Positions 1-10,790 of a DNA stretch of 21,533 nt are shown here, one piece after another (the first letter of the stretch is position 1; the number at the start of each line of letters is the position of its first letter). The DNA lies in assembly GCA_038496445.1 (NCBI GenBank), contig JALMLS010000372.1:1-21533 (forward strand), read 5' to 3'. The translations under genes and the position numbers were made by a program. This stretch comes from Trichosphaerium sp. ATCC 40318 (lineage: Eukaryota > Discosea > Flabellinia > Trichosidae). The notes beneath the pieces were generated by a model. It did no database searches. It saw only the letters and a list, made by a program, of their open reading frames with translations, and had not been told where the DNA came from.

Positions 1-577
1 ATTGACGAGCTTGGATATCTCTTGATGAGGTGCTCATGGAATCAGTGGTTTAGCTTGGATAACATAAATACAGTCGATTAAATCGTACATCTGCCAGCAT
101 CTTGGGATATGTCACACCAGCCGATATGATGACAGCGTCACCTTCTCTGTTGGGAGAGTCGGTGGTAGCCTGTTGCATGGCGTTGTTGATGGACGTCCAA
201 TCGCTCGTGTCACTCGAGATGGCTGCGACATAGCCACTCTAAAGTTACAGTTGTGAGGCTTATCGACTTGATGCTGAGGTAATTTGGCACCTTTGAGACT
301 TTTTTGATTTTTTTCGACGGCTGACACCAGCTTGCTTTGATTTCTTGCGATGATTGTAACGTTAGCGCAGCCTTGGCGCAATCCATTGCTGTACAAAGAC
401 CTGTTGTGTCAAATTAACGAAACACGGGCGTTATTGTTGTACCAATGCCCGAAGAACCACCTGTTATAACTACGTGTGCTCCTTGAGTGTTTAAAACTTG
501 GATTTTGGAAGAAAATCGCGTAAGGGCTACATACGCCGAAGCTACTGCACAGGCGCCTACAAAGCCACAATTATCAT
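1..577 (-). CDS. KDSR: 3-ketodihydrosphingosine reductase-like short-chain dehydrogenase (5' part; runs off the left edge)
   Basis: Probable NAD(P)H-dependent reductase of the second step of sphingolipid base synthesis, anchored at the ER. Visible parts: an N-terminal hydrophobic anchor (MIIVAL then GACAVASAYVAL), the Rossmann nucleotide-binding motif VVITGGSSGIG, and then NVTIIARN, which closely resembles the corresponding KDSR segment. Exon 3 continues with SGYVAAISSDTSDW and later AVIISAGVTYP, in the place of the usual NCAG strand. Exons are about 577-443, 400-268 and 238-89; the second intron (239-267) is only 29 bases. Two one-base deletions must be assumed (near 560 in the anchor and near 370, where GCTGCGCT would be GCTGGCGCT) to keep frame, and both are also needed for intron phases to agree. 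The catalytic YxxxK would lie beyond the window. The SDR family is clear; the KDSR assignment rests on the anchor plus the ARN motif. Confidence 0.68.
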
Positions 578-803
578 TATGCGGTGTATTTCGTTGTTGT
601 TGAGCTACATTTCAGCGATTTTGGCCCCCAAATCCCATTGCGTGTACTGTACTTGTTAGCGTTGCAATGTTTAATTCACTGTTTGAAATGGGTACATTAT
701 TGATGTCATTCAACGCACAAAACTCAGAATAGGTTTTCAGCCCAGGCTATGTAAAATTGAACAAGAAACAGCAAGCCATAAAGGAAAAGAAAGGCGCCTG
801 TGA

Positions 804-2229
804 GGATTAAAAGAAAAGAAAAGGAAGAAAAATCTACACAACCCAGAGAAAGGCCTAAAAGCAAGCTGGCGGTACCAACGCGCCAACGCAGCTCAATCAG
901 CAAAAAAGGGAAAAGGAGCTAAACAACCAAAACCAGAAAAAAGAAGCCAAGAGGAACCAGAAGATGAAATATTCAAGGAGATATCTCTAAGCGAGGATGA
1001 ATCAGCAAGTGCAGGTCAGTCACGTGCTGTCGCTGCAGCACGTGACAAGGATGAAAAGAAGACTCATCATGATGATGACGATGCCAGCGCTGCATCAGAC
1101 GAAGATGAAAGTGACAGCGGTGAGGATGATGATGGGTCGAGTGACAGTGGTGATTCTGTGGTTTTGGCGGAATCATTACCAGCCATGGATGACGGCGAGG
1201 AAGACGCTATACGTTCAGATATCTTGCGGCTGATGCGCGGTGAGAACATCGATACTGCTGATAAGGCTAGAGCACCTGATAAACTATATCTTGAGCCATA
1301 CACAGGTATGTCTGTCTCCAACCTCAGTGCGCATTGAAAATAGTATTGTTACTAACTGTTTTTGCCAACAGAGAGCCATCCTGCCTGGATCAGACAAATA
1401 AGAGACTTTGTTATAACTGGTATCCCTCCTGAGGAGAGCGTTGCCAATGTCCGTAAGTTTATAGAGGAGCACTGTGGTGAAAAACTAAAGTATGTCCTGT
1501 GATTGTAAAAAAACCAATCATTTGATTGTTATTCCAACTCATTCATTTCTAGGAAAGCCAAGAGGCATGAAGATTGGCCTCCTACTACTGTCATGTTCTC
1601 CGTTATGACTGAAAAATCTCACAAACAGGTACGGTTGTTAGGACGTTCTTAGTAGTTATTGTAGTAACCATCCCACTGTCGTAGATTCCTATATTGAACA
1701 AGCGCAAATTTAAAGGCAACGTTATCAATGTGCGTTGAATCGGTTATGTCGTACATTGTGCTCACTTGCGAAACAATCTAGGTGTATCCTGCACTCAAGG
1801 CTGTAGATAAAAAGGTAAGTAGTAATCCTCCACTCTTGATTTATAGTTGACGTATATGGTTAGCGTACGATTGTGGCGTATACCTGCCCAAAGAAAGAAG
1901 TTAGCTTAATCGATGAACGTAAGTTATTGAACGAATCAACTAGAAACTTGGATTGTATTTTGACACAACCCTCTCTTTTAGGACTGGACAAATATGGAAC
2001 TGTAGTGTACAGCACAGTTATTCAGTATGAACAAAAGTCAATCCTTGTAGCAGAGTACAGCAGTCGTGAGGTTAGTCAAACTTAATTTAAATATTGTTGC
2101 ATTGTGGTGGTTGGCTCATTGTTTACTTAGGAAGCAGTTCTTGCGTCAAAAACCAAATACTTTCAAATAACAACGAGAAAGGGACGTGATCTCAAGATAC
2201 GTATACTACCATTCATCAAATTTAAATGA
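804..2229 (+). CDS. Lysine- and acid-rich protein with C-terminal RRM-like fold, function unknown
   Basis: Eight exons join without frame breaks: up to 1305, 1372-1489, 1553-1628, 1685-1729, 1782-1814, 1864-1918, 1982-2070, 2131-2229 (TGA). The N-terminal third is low complexity: Lys/Gln/Ala-rich, then a long Asp/Glu/Ser stretch. The middle begins SHPAWIRQIRDFV. The C-terminal part (TIVAYTCP, VSLIDERLDKYG, STVIQYEQKSILVAEYSS, then a basic strand) has the beta-alpha-beta-beta order of an RNA-recognition motif, so a nuclear or nucleolar RNA-linked role is possible; this is inference. The start is unsure: the frame is open back to 804 but has no ATG there. An ATG at 667 followed by an intron ending at 740 is a candidate, but it does not reach this frame without a correction. 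It is divergent from the dehydrogenase gene and convergent with the isomerase gene. I do not recognise the family. Confidence 0.7.
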
Positions 2230-2365
2230 GTAGTGAGTGTTAGAATGATTTGAAAAAAAAGACTTGGACCAAAAAAATATGTAAATAAAAAAAGTTTGGC
2301 ATTACAACTCAATTTGTCTATCTACACTACCGGTTTTGCTTGATCATCTCTTCAACCACTACCAT

Positions 2366-3541
2366 CTAAACTGCCAAACCCAAACCACGGACATATTTGA
2401 GTCCCTTTAGACAATTAGTGTTCGTGATAGCTGACTAGTAAGAGGTACCTCATCAATCTTGGTCCATAGGGTGTCTGTGCTCTTGACTTCAAACAGGATA
2501 GGTCCTTTGTACTTTAAGTCGTTAACACGTTTTACCTGTGCTGTCCAGTCTACATCTCCCTACAGATCACGTGAGCATTCTCTCCCTCAATAGTTTTTCG
2601 CACATCTGCTATCGTATCGATGGTGTCACCATTGACTGATTGCTTCAAGTGCATCATGCCAATCTAACAAGAGTAATCAACATGCCTGTTTTTGGTAAAT
2701 ACTATCTGGCCGTGTGTACCGTGTTTGCGTCTTGAATCTGTGCAGCGCGTGCCTCAGAGTCCTCTGCTTTGAATTGTGTTTTCAAGTTACATGGATCCCA
2801 ACACAGCTTGATATCTTCACAGCTGGCAGATGCAGCATTCTAAAGAGACCATTAATCTTGACGTCTTTTTTTTTTCTTTGTTTTCTGCGTACCGCTACAC
2901 GCATGTGTTTGGCAAAGTCTTGCTTGCAGTTTTCGATGACGAGGGTGGCGTCCTTGCCAGCTACTTTCCTGAGCTCTGCCAATAAAGTTTTAAGAGAAGC
3001 AGTTACACGTGCTTCATCCACCTTTTCAAAGGCAGTAGCGACGGTGTAGGTGTCGACTGAACCGGTTTATTAGCTTCGAACGTCCTTTTACTCAATGCAC
3101 TTGCCTACACGGAGGAATGGCTGCTTAAAAGCGCCTTTTGCGAGTGCTGCAGCTGTTTTACAGCCTTGTTGGAATATTTCATCGTCCGTTGACAGCCTTC
3201 AGCTTTGTAAGATGGTTGTTTTAAAGGTAAACGTACTCTCCGCTGAGAATTGGTAACGCCACAGCCAAATTGAACCCAACGTCTGGGAATTGAGTAGCAA
3301 GCTAGTGTATGACGTTAATACGCGTATGGGTTTATTGTAAAGCGGTTACTTTGCCAATTTGCTCTGGATTTGGCACGCATTTCGGGCCAGTCTCGTATGG
3401 TTCCCCAATATGCGTTTGTCTGAGTTCTATGTAATTAAAGCCTTTGCTTTGGGCTTGTTTTATTAATTCTGGAAGTGGCGTTCCTTGTTTTCTTTGAGCA
3501 GCGAAGCAGTTGCTCACTAATCCTAAAAACTGTGTTGCCAT
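2366..3541 (-). CDS. Xylose-isomerase-like TIM-barrel sugar isomerase/epimerase
   Basis: Eight exons (3541-3350, 3301-3237, 3196-3105, 3056-2893, 2839-2720, 2663-2604, 2559-2449, 2404-2366) give a clean 280-residue protein, the normal length for the hydroxypyruvate isomerase/sugar phosphate isomerase family. The ORF opens MATQFLGLVSNCF. The four expected metal ligands sit at the barrel strand ends: Glu in LVIEN, Asp in LCWDPCN, His in MMHLK and Glu in ILFEV. The protein is probably a cytosolic metal-dependent isomerase or epimerase of a small sugar; the substrate cannot be read from sequence. Intron 3 (3057-3104) starts GCAAGT, a GC-AG intron that is the only way to keep the frame of FLRVVDTYTV. 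Intron 6 ends in a 16-base word that recurs in the Rab-like gene. The gene lies 130 bases downstream of the ligase fusion on the same strand. Confidence 0.85.
2563..2578 (-). repeat. 16-base word shared by two introns, copy 1
   Basis: AATGCTCACGTGATCT on the minus strand, followed by GTAG, the acceptor of intron 6 of the sugar isomerase gene. The same 16 bases end an intron of the Rab-like gene (10931-10946). Confidence 0.75.
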
Positions 3542-3671
3542 GTGTCACCAACGATCTTGTGTTAGAATTAACAAAACGTCAATTTGTCGTCAACACATTT
3601 CGCCGTGTTGTTAGATACTATGTTGACATTTGCTTTTAATGACGATGTTGGTTGGTTATTATTATTTTAAT

Positions 3672-6600
3672 TTACAAGTTTTGGTTATTATGTCTTTCCT
3701 TGACTTCATCCCATGTCACATCAAACCGCTCTCGAAGCAACCATGGATATTGTGGTTTACCTGTAGTTGGCGATATACCTACGTTGATTATTAGTGTTTA
3801 AATTGTAAAGAACTTGAGATCTCGTTGAGCAGCAGTTGTACCCTGGTAGTGGATTGTCAAAATCGCGCCAACTTCAGGAGGGAATTTATAGTCACTTGTC
3901 TGACACCTTATGCTTATTTCACCTCCACCAGGCCTATCGGAAGTTAGCTAAACCCACGTGTATATTCTGCTATACGTACAACTCTACGAGCAAATAATTG
4001 TTTGATGTGGATGGACGAACAAGCTTCACTTCCATCTCCACTGATTTCTACAAACGTTTGTGAGCAATACAACACAAAAAACGAAAAGCAGTTTACCTTG
4101 ACTTTGAGTACTTGGGATGTCCGTCCTGGTAGGTAATACGCATACTTGTTGCGTATAACTAAGCCCTCTCCTTTTAGATAATGGTTAGCGTTGTGAGGTA
4201 CAAAAAAAGTCAAAAAGGTATTCCATACCTTTAATGGCCTCTACTTTATCGAGGTCTTTCAGTAAGTGCTCTTTGCTTTTACACTCATACTGTTCAATCA
4301 CGATTGCGTGTTTATGCTCCTTAGGGATAAGTTTCTCTCTTAACAGTTCGTAGCGTTGTGCAAAAGGTAGATGTATAGACGGCGAATCGAAAATGTGATA
4401 CACCAATTCTAGCACAAGTCAGCATGTTGCAAAAAAGTCGTGGTGCGTACGATCCCACTTCTTTTTAGCCTCTGAGCGCTGTCTAGTTATACTTGTCAAC
4501 ACCTTTTGTAGTTCTCCATAACCAGACCTGCGTATTTCAATTTAGGGGCTGTGTAAGGGTGGGATAGACGGACCATAGTTCGCCATCTAATGTCATATTT
4601 TTTGGGAAGCCTTCTATGAATTCTGGAGGCGGTATACCAAGCACTTTTCCGTTTCTAGAGATGAACTTTTCGTCCCAGTACGCTCTTATACCATCATACT
4701 TTTCAGAGATGAGCCTAACACAGAAATAGTTAGGTAACGACAACATTGTGTAAGCTCATAAGCTGAAACCGTGTACCATCCTGTTGGATCCTGTTCTTGG
4801 TCCCAATCGCAAGGTTGTTGTATAGTTTTACCTAGTAGAGTACATGTTAATGTGTTGCCTCGCTGTTGTACATCTTAGATGATTGTACCTCTTTGAAACT
4901 GATTTTCAGGAGTGAACATGACTGGCCGTGCTTTGTCTTTGTCTCCACCAAAGGCTTTTGGTTAATTGATGGCAGCCATAAGAGTATCAGCATCATATCG
5001 CCACCATCCAGGGACAGGTATCAGTGTTATACCTATATTCGATATGATTAATCTATTGCCCTCTATGGCTGTTTGTTTTGTATTACCTTCTTTGGCACAA
5101 GCTTCTGTCTTTTGTGCATAGAATGCGTGGAAATCATATGCTGGTCTCATTTGACGCTCAGATGCAGGTAAATTAAACTCATCCTCTGTAAAACGATATC
5201 GTCAGTTGAGTTTGCTATGATACCAATGTTTTGCTTGCCTTGAAAGTCAAAGGCAATTTTTTTAGTAGGTACATAAAAGTCCAGCTTGTCGTTAAAAACA
5301 AGCGCCTTGATATCATCTGCCAGCTTCAAACATGGATGTGCGAAATCTCTTACAACCTCATCATCTGGAACAAGCGAGGAATAAGCGTTTGAAGGATTCT
5401 AGGACGAAGTACAAGTCAGTTGGGGAACGCTGTTGAACATTGAGGACGCACGTTTTGGTAAGACCAGGGTTGCTATCGAATAACAGCTCGCCTCTGACCT
5501 CCCCTTGTGGGTATACTATACTCATTGCTTGATTAAAATTATCGCGATACCGTGCAACAAGAGAATTTCCTTGATTGGCTGTAACTTGGGATTTTGTGAC
5601 ACGATACCAATCCGAAGGTCTCTCAATGCGAAACATTTTTTCCGAATCTCTTAAATAGAAAATAAATCATTCAACAACAAACATGGAATATGGTGTTTCA
5701 TACCGTATCCACTGCACTACTGTATCGATGTCATACCAAATATCAGATCGCAACGGTTTAAACATCCAGTCTTTCCAGTTGTGGTGCTCGTAAACTTGAT
5801 GTAGGACGTCAATCAAATCGCCGCCACATTGAGTAATTACAGGATCCGCTGTTGAACAATCTCGTAAGTCTTCATAGGATGAATTTCAATACGCGTACCA
5901 TAGGCCATAACATCTTTTTTCTTTACAGTATACCAATCGTCAAGTTGCTCTACACCAACTCTATCACCCACCCAATCAAAGAACTTTTTCAGTTTGGTGA
6001 GATCGCTTGGAATAGATTCATTCCTAAAGCAATCTTTTAGCTAACCCGTAACTACGAAAGCAATGGTGATTGGTCTACCTTGCTTTGAAGTAATCCCATT
6101 GTTGCTCAGGGTAGAATGCCACTAGCAAATCTAACAAATCATTGTACTCGCTAACCAAGGTATTAGTTTGATTACATGTATACAGCCTTAAGTACCTCGC
6201 AAATTTGCCACCCTTCCTGACTATACTCGCTATTGTTACATTGTACCAATCTCCTGGTATATTCTTAACACCCAGATCTTCCAATCTAATTTGCAATTGA
6301 GTAAGTTAACCAGTATTTAAACCGAAATCACCTTTGTTAACTGTTTCTTTTGTGCTCTGAATTCTTCGTCCTTTCGAGATATCTGCGCAAGTTCCTCGTC
6401 TGTAGGACCTGGGACTGATGTCAGCACAAACCCCTCAGCCTGTATACAATGAATGACATACCGAATTTTTTCAAGTCCCATTCGTAGCCATCATACACAT
6501 TCATTAACACTTCACGCAATGAGTTATTGTATAACCTATCGTATAGTAAGCAACGGGATACAATTTTTAAAACCCATACGTTAACAGCTCTCCGCCACCG

Positions 6601-8106
6601 TAGTTGGTTAGTGCTGCTGGAAATACGCTGTACCACTCAGACATGCCGCTGAAATTGAGGATCTTGCCTAGCTGATTGGGAGTTAGCTGCAGACTGTTTG
6701 CATAGTGTAGACCTCGTCTAGGAATATTTTCCTATTCGCCTCAATTGCAAAGTAATCCTTCTCACTCAATTTACTTGTGAGACGACGTATATTCCACTTT
6801 GTGCCAGGAAGCAACGCTGAGAACATCTTGGGAATGGAGTTATCGTACTCCCTAACAAACAATACGTAGTCAGCTTAGATGTATGTCACGTGGCTGGAAA
6901 GGGTAGTCCAATTATTCTACGCACTTGAGAAGGCCAATGGCACCCATGTTCTTAATCCTATTTGCATTGAGCCCAGCGTTGTACCAGTCTTCTGGTTCTT
7001 GTTTTATTTCAAGGTCTTCTTTCAGCTAAAAGATGACAAGGTCAAAAAAACTGATCGTGTGTGTGCATAGATCGTACACAAGCAATAAAGTTGTCTTGAT
7101 TGGCTTGAATAGTCCAAAAACCCTTCTGCCGTCTTGCTTCTATACACAAAATGTGAGTATTAAAAACACGTGATAGGTTTCGTAGTATCGTACTAATTTG
7201 CCATAGCCGCCAATTTTTATCTGGATACATTGTCTGTAATAGCTGTGGTACTCCCATTTTAAAACGTCTTGTGGACAATACATCAATAAATAGGTTTTTT
7301 TCAAAATAGTGTCTGGTGTGGTGTACTTTAAGAGATTAGAACCTCCTGCTTTCTTGAGTTGTATTCTCGAAACGTTGTACCAATCATTCAAGTCCTTCAT
7401 CTCAAGGTGCTCGCAAATCTAAGTTTCAGTTAGAACATTAAAACTACCACAAAGATATGTCCATACTCTCTCCAAGAAGGCTTCTTGGTGATCTGTCTTG
7501 TACCAGGACAACCCATCAACTCTACTCTCTAAGACACAAAAAATAAGATTTATCATGGTGAAGAAGGAAGGAACTTGCCTATGAGTTGCATGTCCCATGA
7601 GTGTTCAGGAAATGTGGCTTTGAGGGAATTCAAGAAATTGCCATCATACTTTCTACAAAAACAGACGTGACATGTCAGTAAGGAACAAAGCCTTGTGGTT
7701 ATGAGACGTGCTCAAGTAGTGGCCTGCCACCAAGTTCAACAATCTCGTCTTTTTTGACAGTAAACCATTGTTGCGGTAATTCGTCCAGACTCAATTTTTT
7801 AGCGCACTACAGCGTTTTGTCAGGCGTGTACACGCTATTAATCATGGCGCTACAAAATAATGTCAAACCTCATCTAGAAACACTCTATGATTTGTTTTAT
7901 CCCAAAAGCTCTTTGGGCGTTCTTTGATAACTACTGAGTTTAATATGACGTAACAAGTCCAAAAGACGTTTTTTTGGCGTTGTACCTTCGTCGTCATCGC
8001 AATAATGGCGGTTTTGACGCTTAGCTGTAATCGCTCGTTTATTTATCCCAACGATTAGTGTTTTACACGCCCTCGATGTAAACGCAGTGCGTAGCCCTTG
8101 CAGCAT
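3672..8106 (-). CDS. Composite protein: mitochondrial-type presequence, seven W-Y/YP-W repeats, PD-(D/E)XK-like nuclease domain, ATP-dependent DNA ligase
   Basis: About 20 exons and roughly 1,000 residues. The start at 8106 opens MLQGLRTAFTSRACK; the first ~36 residues carry eight Lys/Arg and no acids, as in mitochondrial presequences. Seven repeats of ~75 residues follow (about 7930-5400). Next is a domain with LDFYVP, KIAFDFQGKQ and GITLIPVPGWW, resembling Vsr/PD-(D/E)XK-like nucleases. The C-terminus is a compact ligase of ~290 residues: motif I SEKYDGIRA (nucleotidylated Lys at 4699-4701), SRNGK, motif III LDGELW, IIIa YHIFDSP, IV GEGLVIR, V LKVK, then an OB-fold ending GISPTTGKPQYPW. All ligase motifs are intact, so it should be active in nick sealing. 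Two introns (7529-7578, 6041-6083) are GC-AG and one (6687-6712) is 26 bases. The frame slips by one base near 7690, 6300 and 4965. The alternative of two separate genes is unlikely because no start or promoter lies between the domains. Confidence 0.82.
4965..5368 (-). other. PD-(D/E)XK / Vsr-like nuclease domain segment of the ligase fusion
   Basis: The segment runs from VPDDEVVRDF to ADTLMAAIN. It has LDFYVPTKKIAFDFQGKQ (a strand with Asp, then a strand with Asp-x-Gln) and, after an acidic/aromatic insert, SNIGITLIPVPGWW. This order matches a nuclease-like domain whose usual signature is D-x-Y-x-P ... A-F-E-x-Q-G-x-Q-H ... G-I-T-L-I-x-V-P-Y-W-W. Here the usual Glu is Asp and the final His is Asn, so catalytic activity is uncertain. 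One intron (donor GTATCA, acceptor before GAGGATGAG) interrupts it. The frame shifts by one base just after MAAIN. Confidence 0.62.
5400..7933 (-). repeat. Seven tandem protein repeats (W-Y ... GG ... YP-W type) inside the ligase fusion
   Basis: Each unit begins with an aromatic anchor (QQWFTV, NDWYNV, EDWYNA, SEWYSV, GDWYNV, DDWYTV, SDWYRV), continues through a Gly-Gly and Leu-Leu turn (for example GGSNLLK or YGGGELL), and reaches a YP-x-x-x-W anchor (TFPEHSW, MYPDKNW, LLPGTKW, VYDGYEW, FYPEQQW, VYEHHNW; the last, VYPQGE, is poorly resolved). Several then carry K-(G/S)-F-W and an N...FL(D/E) helix such as KGFWTIQANQDNF. I recall similar repeats from large protist and glomeromycete fungal protein families but cannot name a domain with certainty. 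Introns fall at equivalent places, especially after FLDE/FLER/FIAC, so the exons were probably duplicated with the repeats. Confidence 0.75.
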
Positions 8107-8333
8107 GTCAGACAAGAGCGCCTTAACAGCTGAAGAGTCCCAAGCCGATTAAGGAAACTATATTTGGGTAAAGAGCGCATCGCACGCACAATCTCGAAAA
8201 CCTTACGAAGCCACTATTCTAGCACTGTCTTGTAGACACGTGCGGAGGTAGTTTAGAGTTCTGACAACCACTTAACTACCATTTTCCGTACACTTTTCTT
8301 GAGCACAAACTGTATAAAACATACGAGGTCGTC
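8107..8333. promoter_or_regulatory. Divergent promoter region between the ligase fusion and the surface-protein gene
   Basis: These 227 bases separate two divergent start codons and must hold both promoters. A TATAAAA element lies at 8313-8319, 14 bases before the downstream ATG, which is close for a classical TATA box. One CACGTG palindrome is at 8237-8242. No other element was recognised. Confidence 0.4.
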
Positions 8334-10589
8334 ATGTTAGAGTCTACTACTGTACAGCGCGTGGTTATGTTGTGTATAATAGTATGCTCGTTTGGTTTTG
8401 GCGAGGCTTGCAGAGAAGTTGATAATTTAGAGGATGTTACTACAGTACGTTTACATAATATGGTTCAGGCCAACATGTCATTTGTAGAGTGACGACTGCG
8501 TGCAAATAAGCGGCGATGAGCTTCATAATATGACTTGGGAAGGGTATAACAACATTAGGGTCGTTTGGGATGGTAACACCAGGGCACGTGATACATAAAA
8601 ACAAATGTGTTCTAATTGTTAAAATTTACAACTTGCCAGATAAATTTCGAGTCTATCACACTAACAAACTGCACAAACATTAGCATTGAAGGCTTTACAT
8701 TCAACAAACAGGCAGCACCCATAATAACCGTCAGCACTGTATGTTTCCATGGTCCCGCTGTAACATAACTTTGACGTAGACTCACACGACATCACTTTTC
8801 AAAATGGAGAAATTACTTTTAGTGAAGAAGACAACCAAATTATCATAAATACAGCCTGCACCCAAAATAATAAGGTGGACTTTCGAGAAATGAGTTTTAC
8901 AGCCGATTACTTTGACAAGATCAAAGAAGTTATTGATGTAAAAAGTGGGCGACTAATACTTGTTGATAGTACTGCCACTGGGTGCACTGACAGTATGCCG
9001 CGTAATACCTTCATGTAACCCCTTTAGAGTTTATAAGGTCAGACAAAGTGTGTGGATACGGTAACAGTTGGTACTACTCCTAAATTACATGACGCTCATT
9101 GAATCTTGTAGATAAATTTTCGTACAACTCCAACACGTGTGAATCAACCAAGATTTTTGAGTACGAGTTTTATATAGTCTAAAACAAACTTTGACGTTTT
9201 CCCTAACAGCTGTCACGATTCTGCACATTTTGTTGTGTCAAATGTTTTGATCCATGGTGACATAAAGCGGGTACCAGTTGTATTTTTGGTAACATCTAAC
9301 ATACCCAAGCGCTACACGCTGAGTGCGATACTAAAAAGATGGGAAGTTTACTCTTGAGTATGGAACATTCGGCAAAGGCACACAAGCGCTATTACTTCAA
9401 CACTAATGCACACAGATATCACCAGGATTGAGGAAGATGAAGACAAAAACGACATTGATGAGTGGACTTTCATCAACTCTTTGGTGATGACAAGCAAACA
9501 ATATGGGCCAACTGTGCTCAACGTAGAGGCTTGTTTTTTTTCAGATATTGACAATGGAGACTACCGTTTAAATGCAAAACAATCCTCAAGTATATTTGAT
9601 GGTACGTTCCTTTAAAGTACTGAGTTCCAAGACTTAAATCGCAACAGTACCAATATCGAGTCAGAGCGCCATAAACTACGACATTGGTACGCTCAATACA
9701 AATTGTAGTTTAGTAACAGTCATCGACAATAGATGGTGTCATTCGATTACCGGGTTTGGAAGATATTGGCGCATACCAGTCGGTACAAAAACAACGCTTT
9801 ATAGTCCCATTAACGTCAATTACGATAGAGACAATGCAGTCTAGATACACGACCTTCAAATGAATACTTTTGTGCTGGGGGTACGATAGAGAAACAAACG
9901 AATGCCGTTGAACCTTTTTGTTAGATGAATGGATCAAAGAAACATCTTGTGGAGGCACCCAACTCCCAGATTTTAATTGTATATGCGGTAATGCAACTTG
10001 GTCATGTGCTGGAAGTTCCTTACTTTATTTAAAAATCAGATAATTGGATTGCAGATGATCCTGTCACCATCTTAGTACCTACACTGTGGAATGGGACCTA
10101 TGTATTCAATGCCAATGTAACAATCAATGCAACTCAGACTTTTGCAGATGCCTCTGTACTCACATTTACCGGTACGTCCTATATGAAACCAATTGAGTAT
10201 TTAATTACTACACAGCATGTGCAAGTGTAACAGGCGATATCAAATTTACTGCGGATAATATAATAGATGGCGAAGCACGTGATCAAGTGAAACGTCACAC
10301 ATTGTAACTTTGATTTAGATACGGGACATATTTCTTTATAGTCAAAACTGTGTTGAAGTGACATTAACATAAAAGAAATTAACAGGGGTTGTACGACAAC
10401 AACCGGTACACCAATTGACGATAAACAAGGTACATCCTAAAATAGGATCATGTCAGTCTAAGCACTGACGTTTTAGGTCACTTTTCTGTACTGTTCTCCC
10501 TACAAGATAAATGCAACCAAGGCTCTAACAGCGGTCTATCGCCAGCTATAATAGCTCTCATTATGATCGCCATTGTGGTTCTCATCTAG
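8334..10589 (+). CDS. Secreted or surface beta-helix-like protein with C-terminal membrane segment
   Basis: Exon 1 (8334-8444) encodes a clear signal peptide: MLESTTVQRVV, a hydrophobic core LCIIVCSFGFG, then EACREV. The body is a string of Asn/Thr/Ile-rich short turns such as ITLTNCTNISIEGFTF, HDSHDITFQNGEITF and NATQTFADASVLTF, the texture of a right-handed beta-helix with many N-glycosylation sequons and scattered Cys. A Cys-rich patch (SCGGTQLPDFNCIC) lies near 9960. The C-terminus SNSGLSPAIIALIMIAIVVLI is one membrane helix or GPI signal ending at the stop codon (10587-10589). At least 10 introns, mostly with GTAC donors. Exon 2 to exon 3 (about 8584-8640) and two further places (near 9390 and 10365) need a one-base correction. 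Probably an adhesin-like or cell-coat protein; I do not recognise a specific family. Confidence 0.65.
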
Positions 10590-10790
10590 TTCTAAAAGTA
10601 GTTCTTTTTTTCCAAAACAAACAACAAATGAAAAAAGGTTTACGTAAAACTCAAAATGTCAAGAAAGATGTCTCCATAACCTTAGCAATCATGTTGATTA
10701 TCAAATAAAACGGGGGTACAAGATAATACGCGATTTTATTTACAAACAAGGTCAAAAAAAATTGTTGTTTTTCACTGGCTCATTTTTTTG

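Noticed and set aside
973-1321. Minus-strand ORFs rich in His or Ser
   Set aside because: They are shadows of the Asp/Glu/Ser-rich coding stretch of the forward gene.
2563-2578. Apparent introns of 9-11 bases at CACGTGATCTAG-like sequences in two genes
   Set aside because: Better donors upstream (GTGCGA and GTACGT) give 44- and 58-base introns with correct phase and no gain in unexplained frame changes.
3060-3085. TTCGAA near a possible tRNA T-loop
   Set aside because: The flanks do not form a T stem, and the site is within a well-supported intron of the isomerase gene.
4950-4980. TAA read as glutamine inside the nuclease-ligase linker
   Set aside because: Other genes here end in TAA, TAG and TGA with sensible C-termini, and the downstream coding frame differs, so a one-base slip is simpler than a changed code.
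8752-9025. A 26-base intron GTAATA...TTTAG in the surface protein gene
   Set aside because: An earlier donor GTATGC gives a 36-base intron with equally good frame, so this site does not support very short introns.
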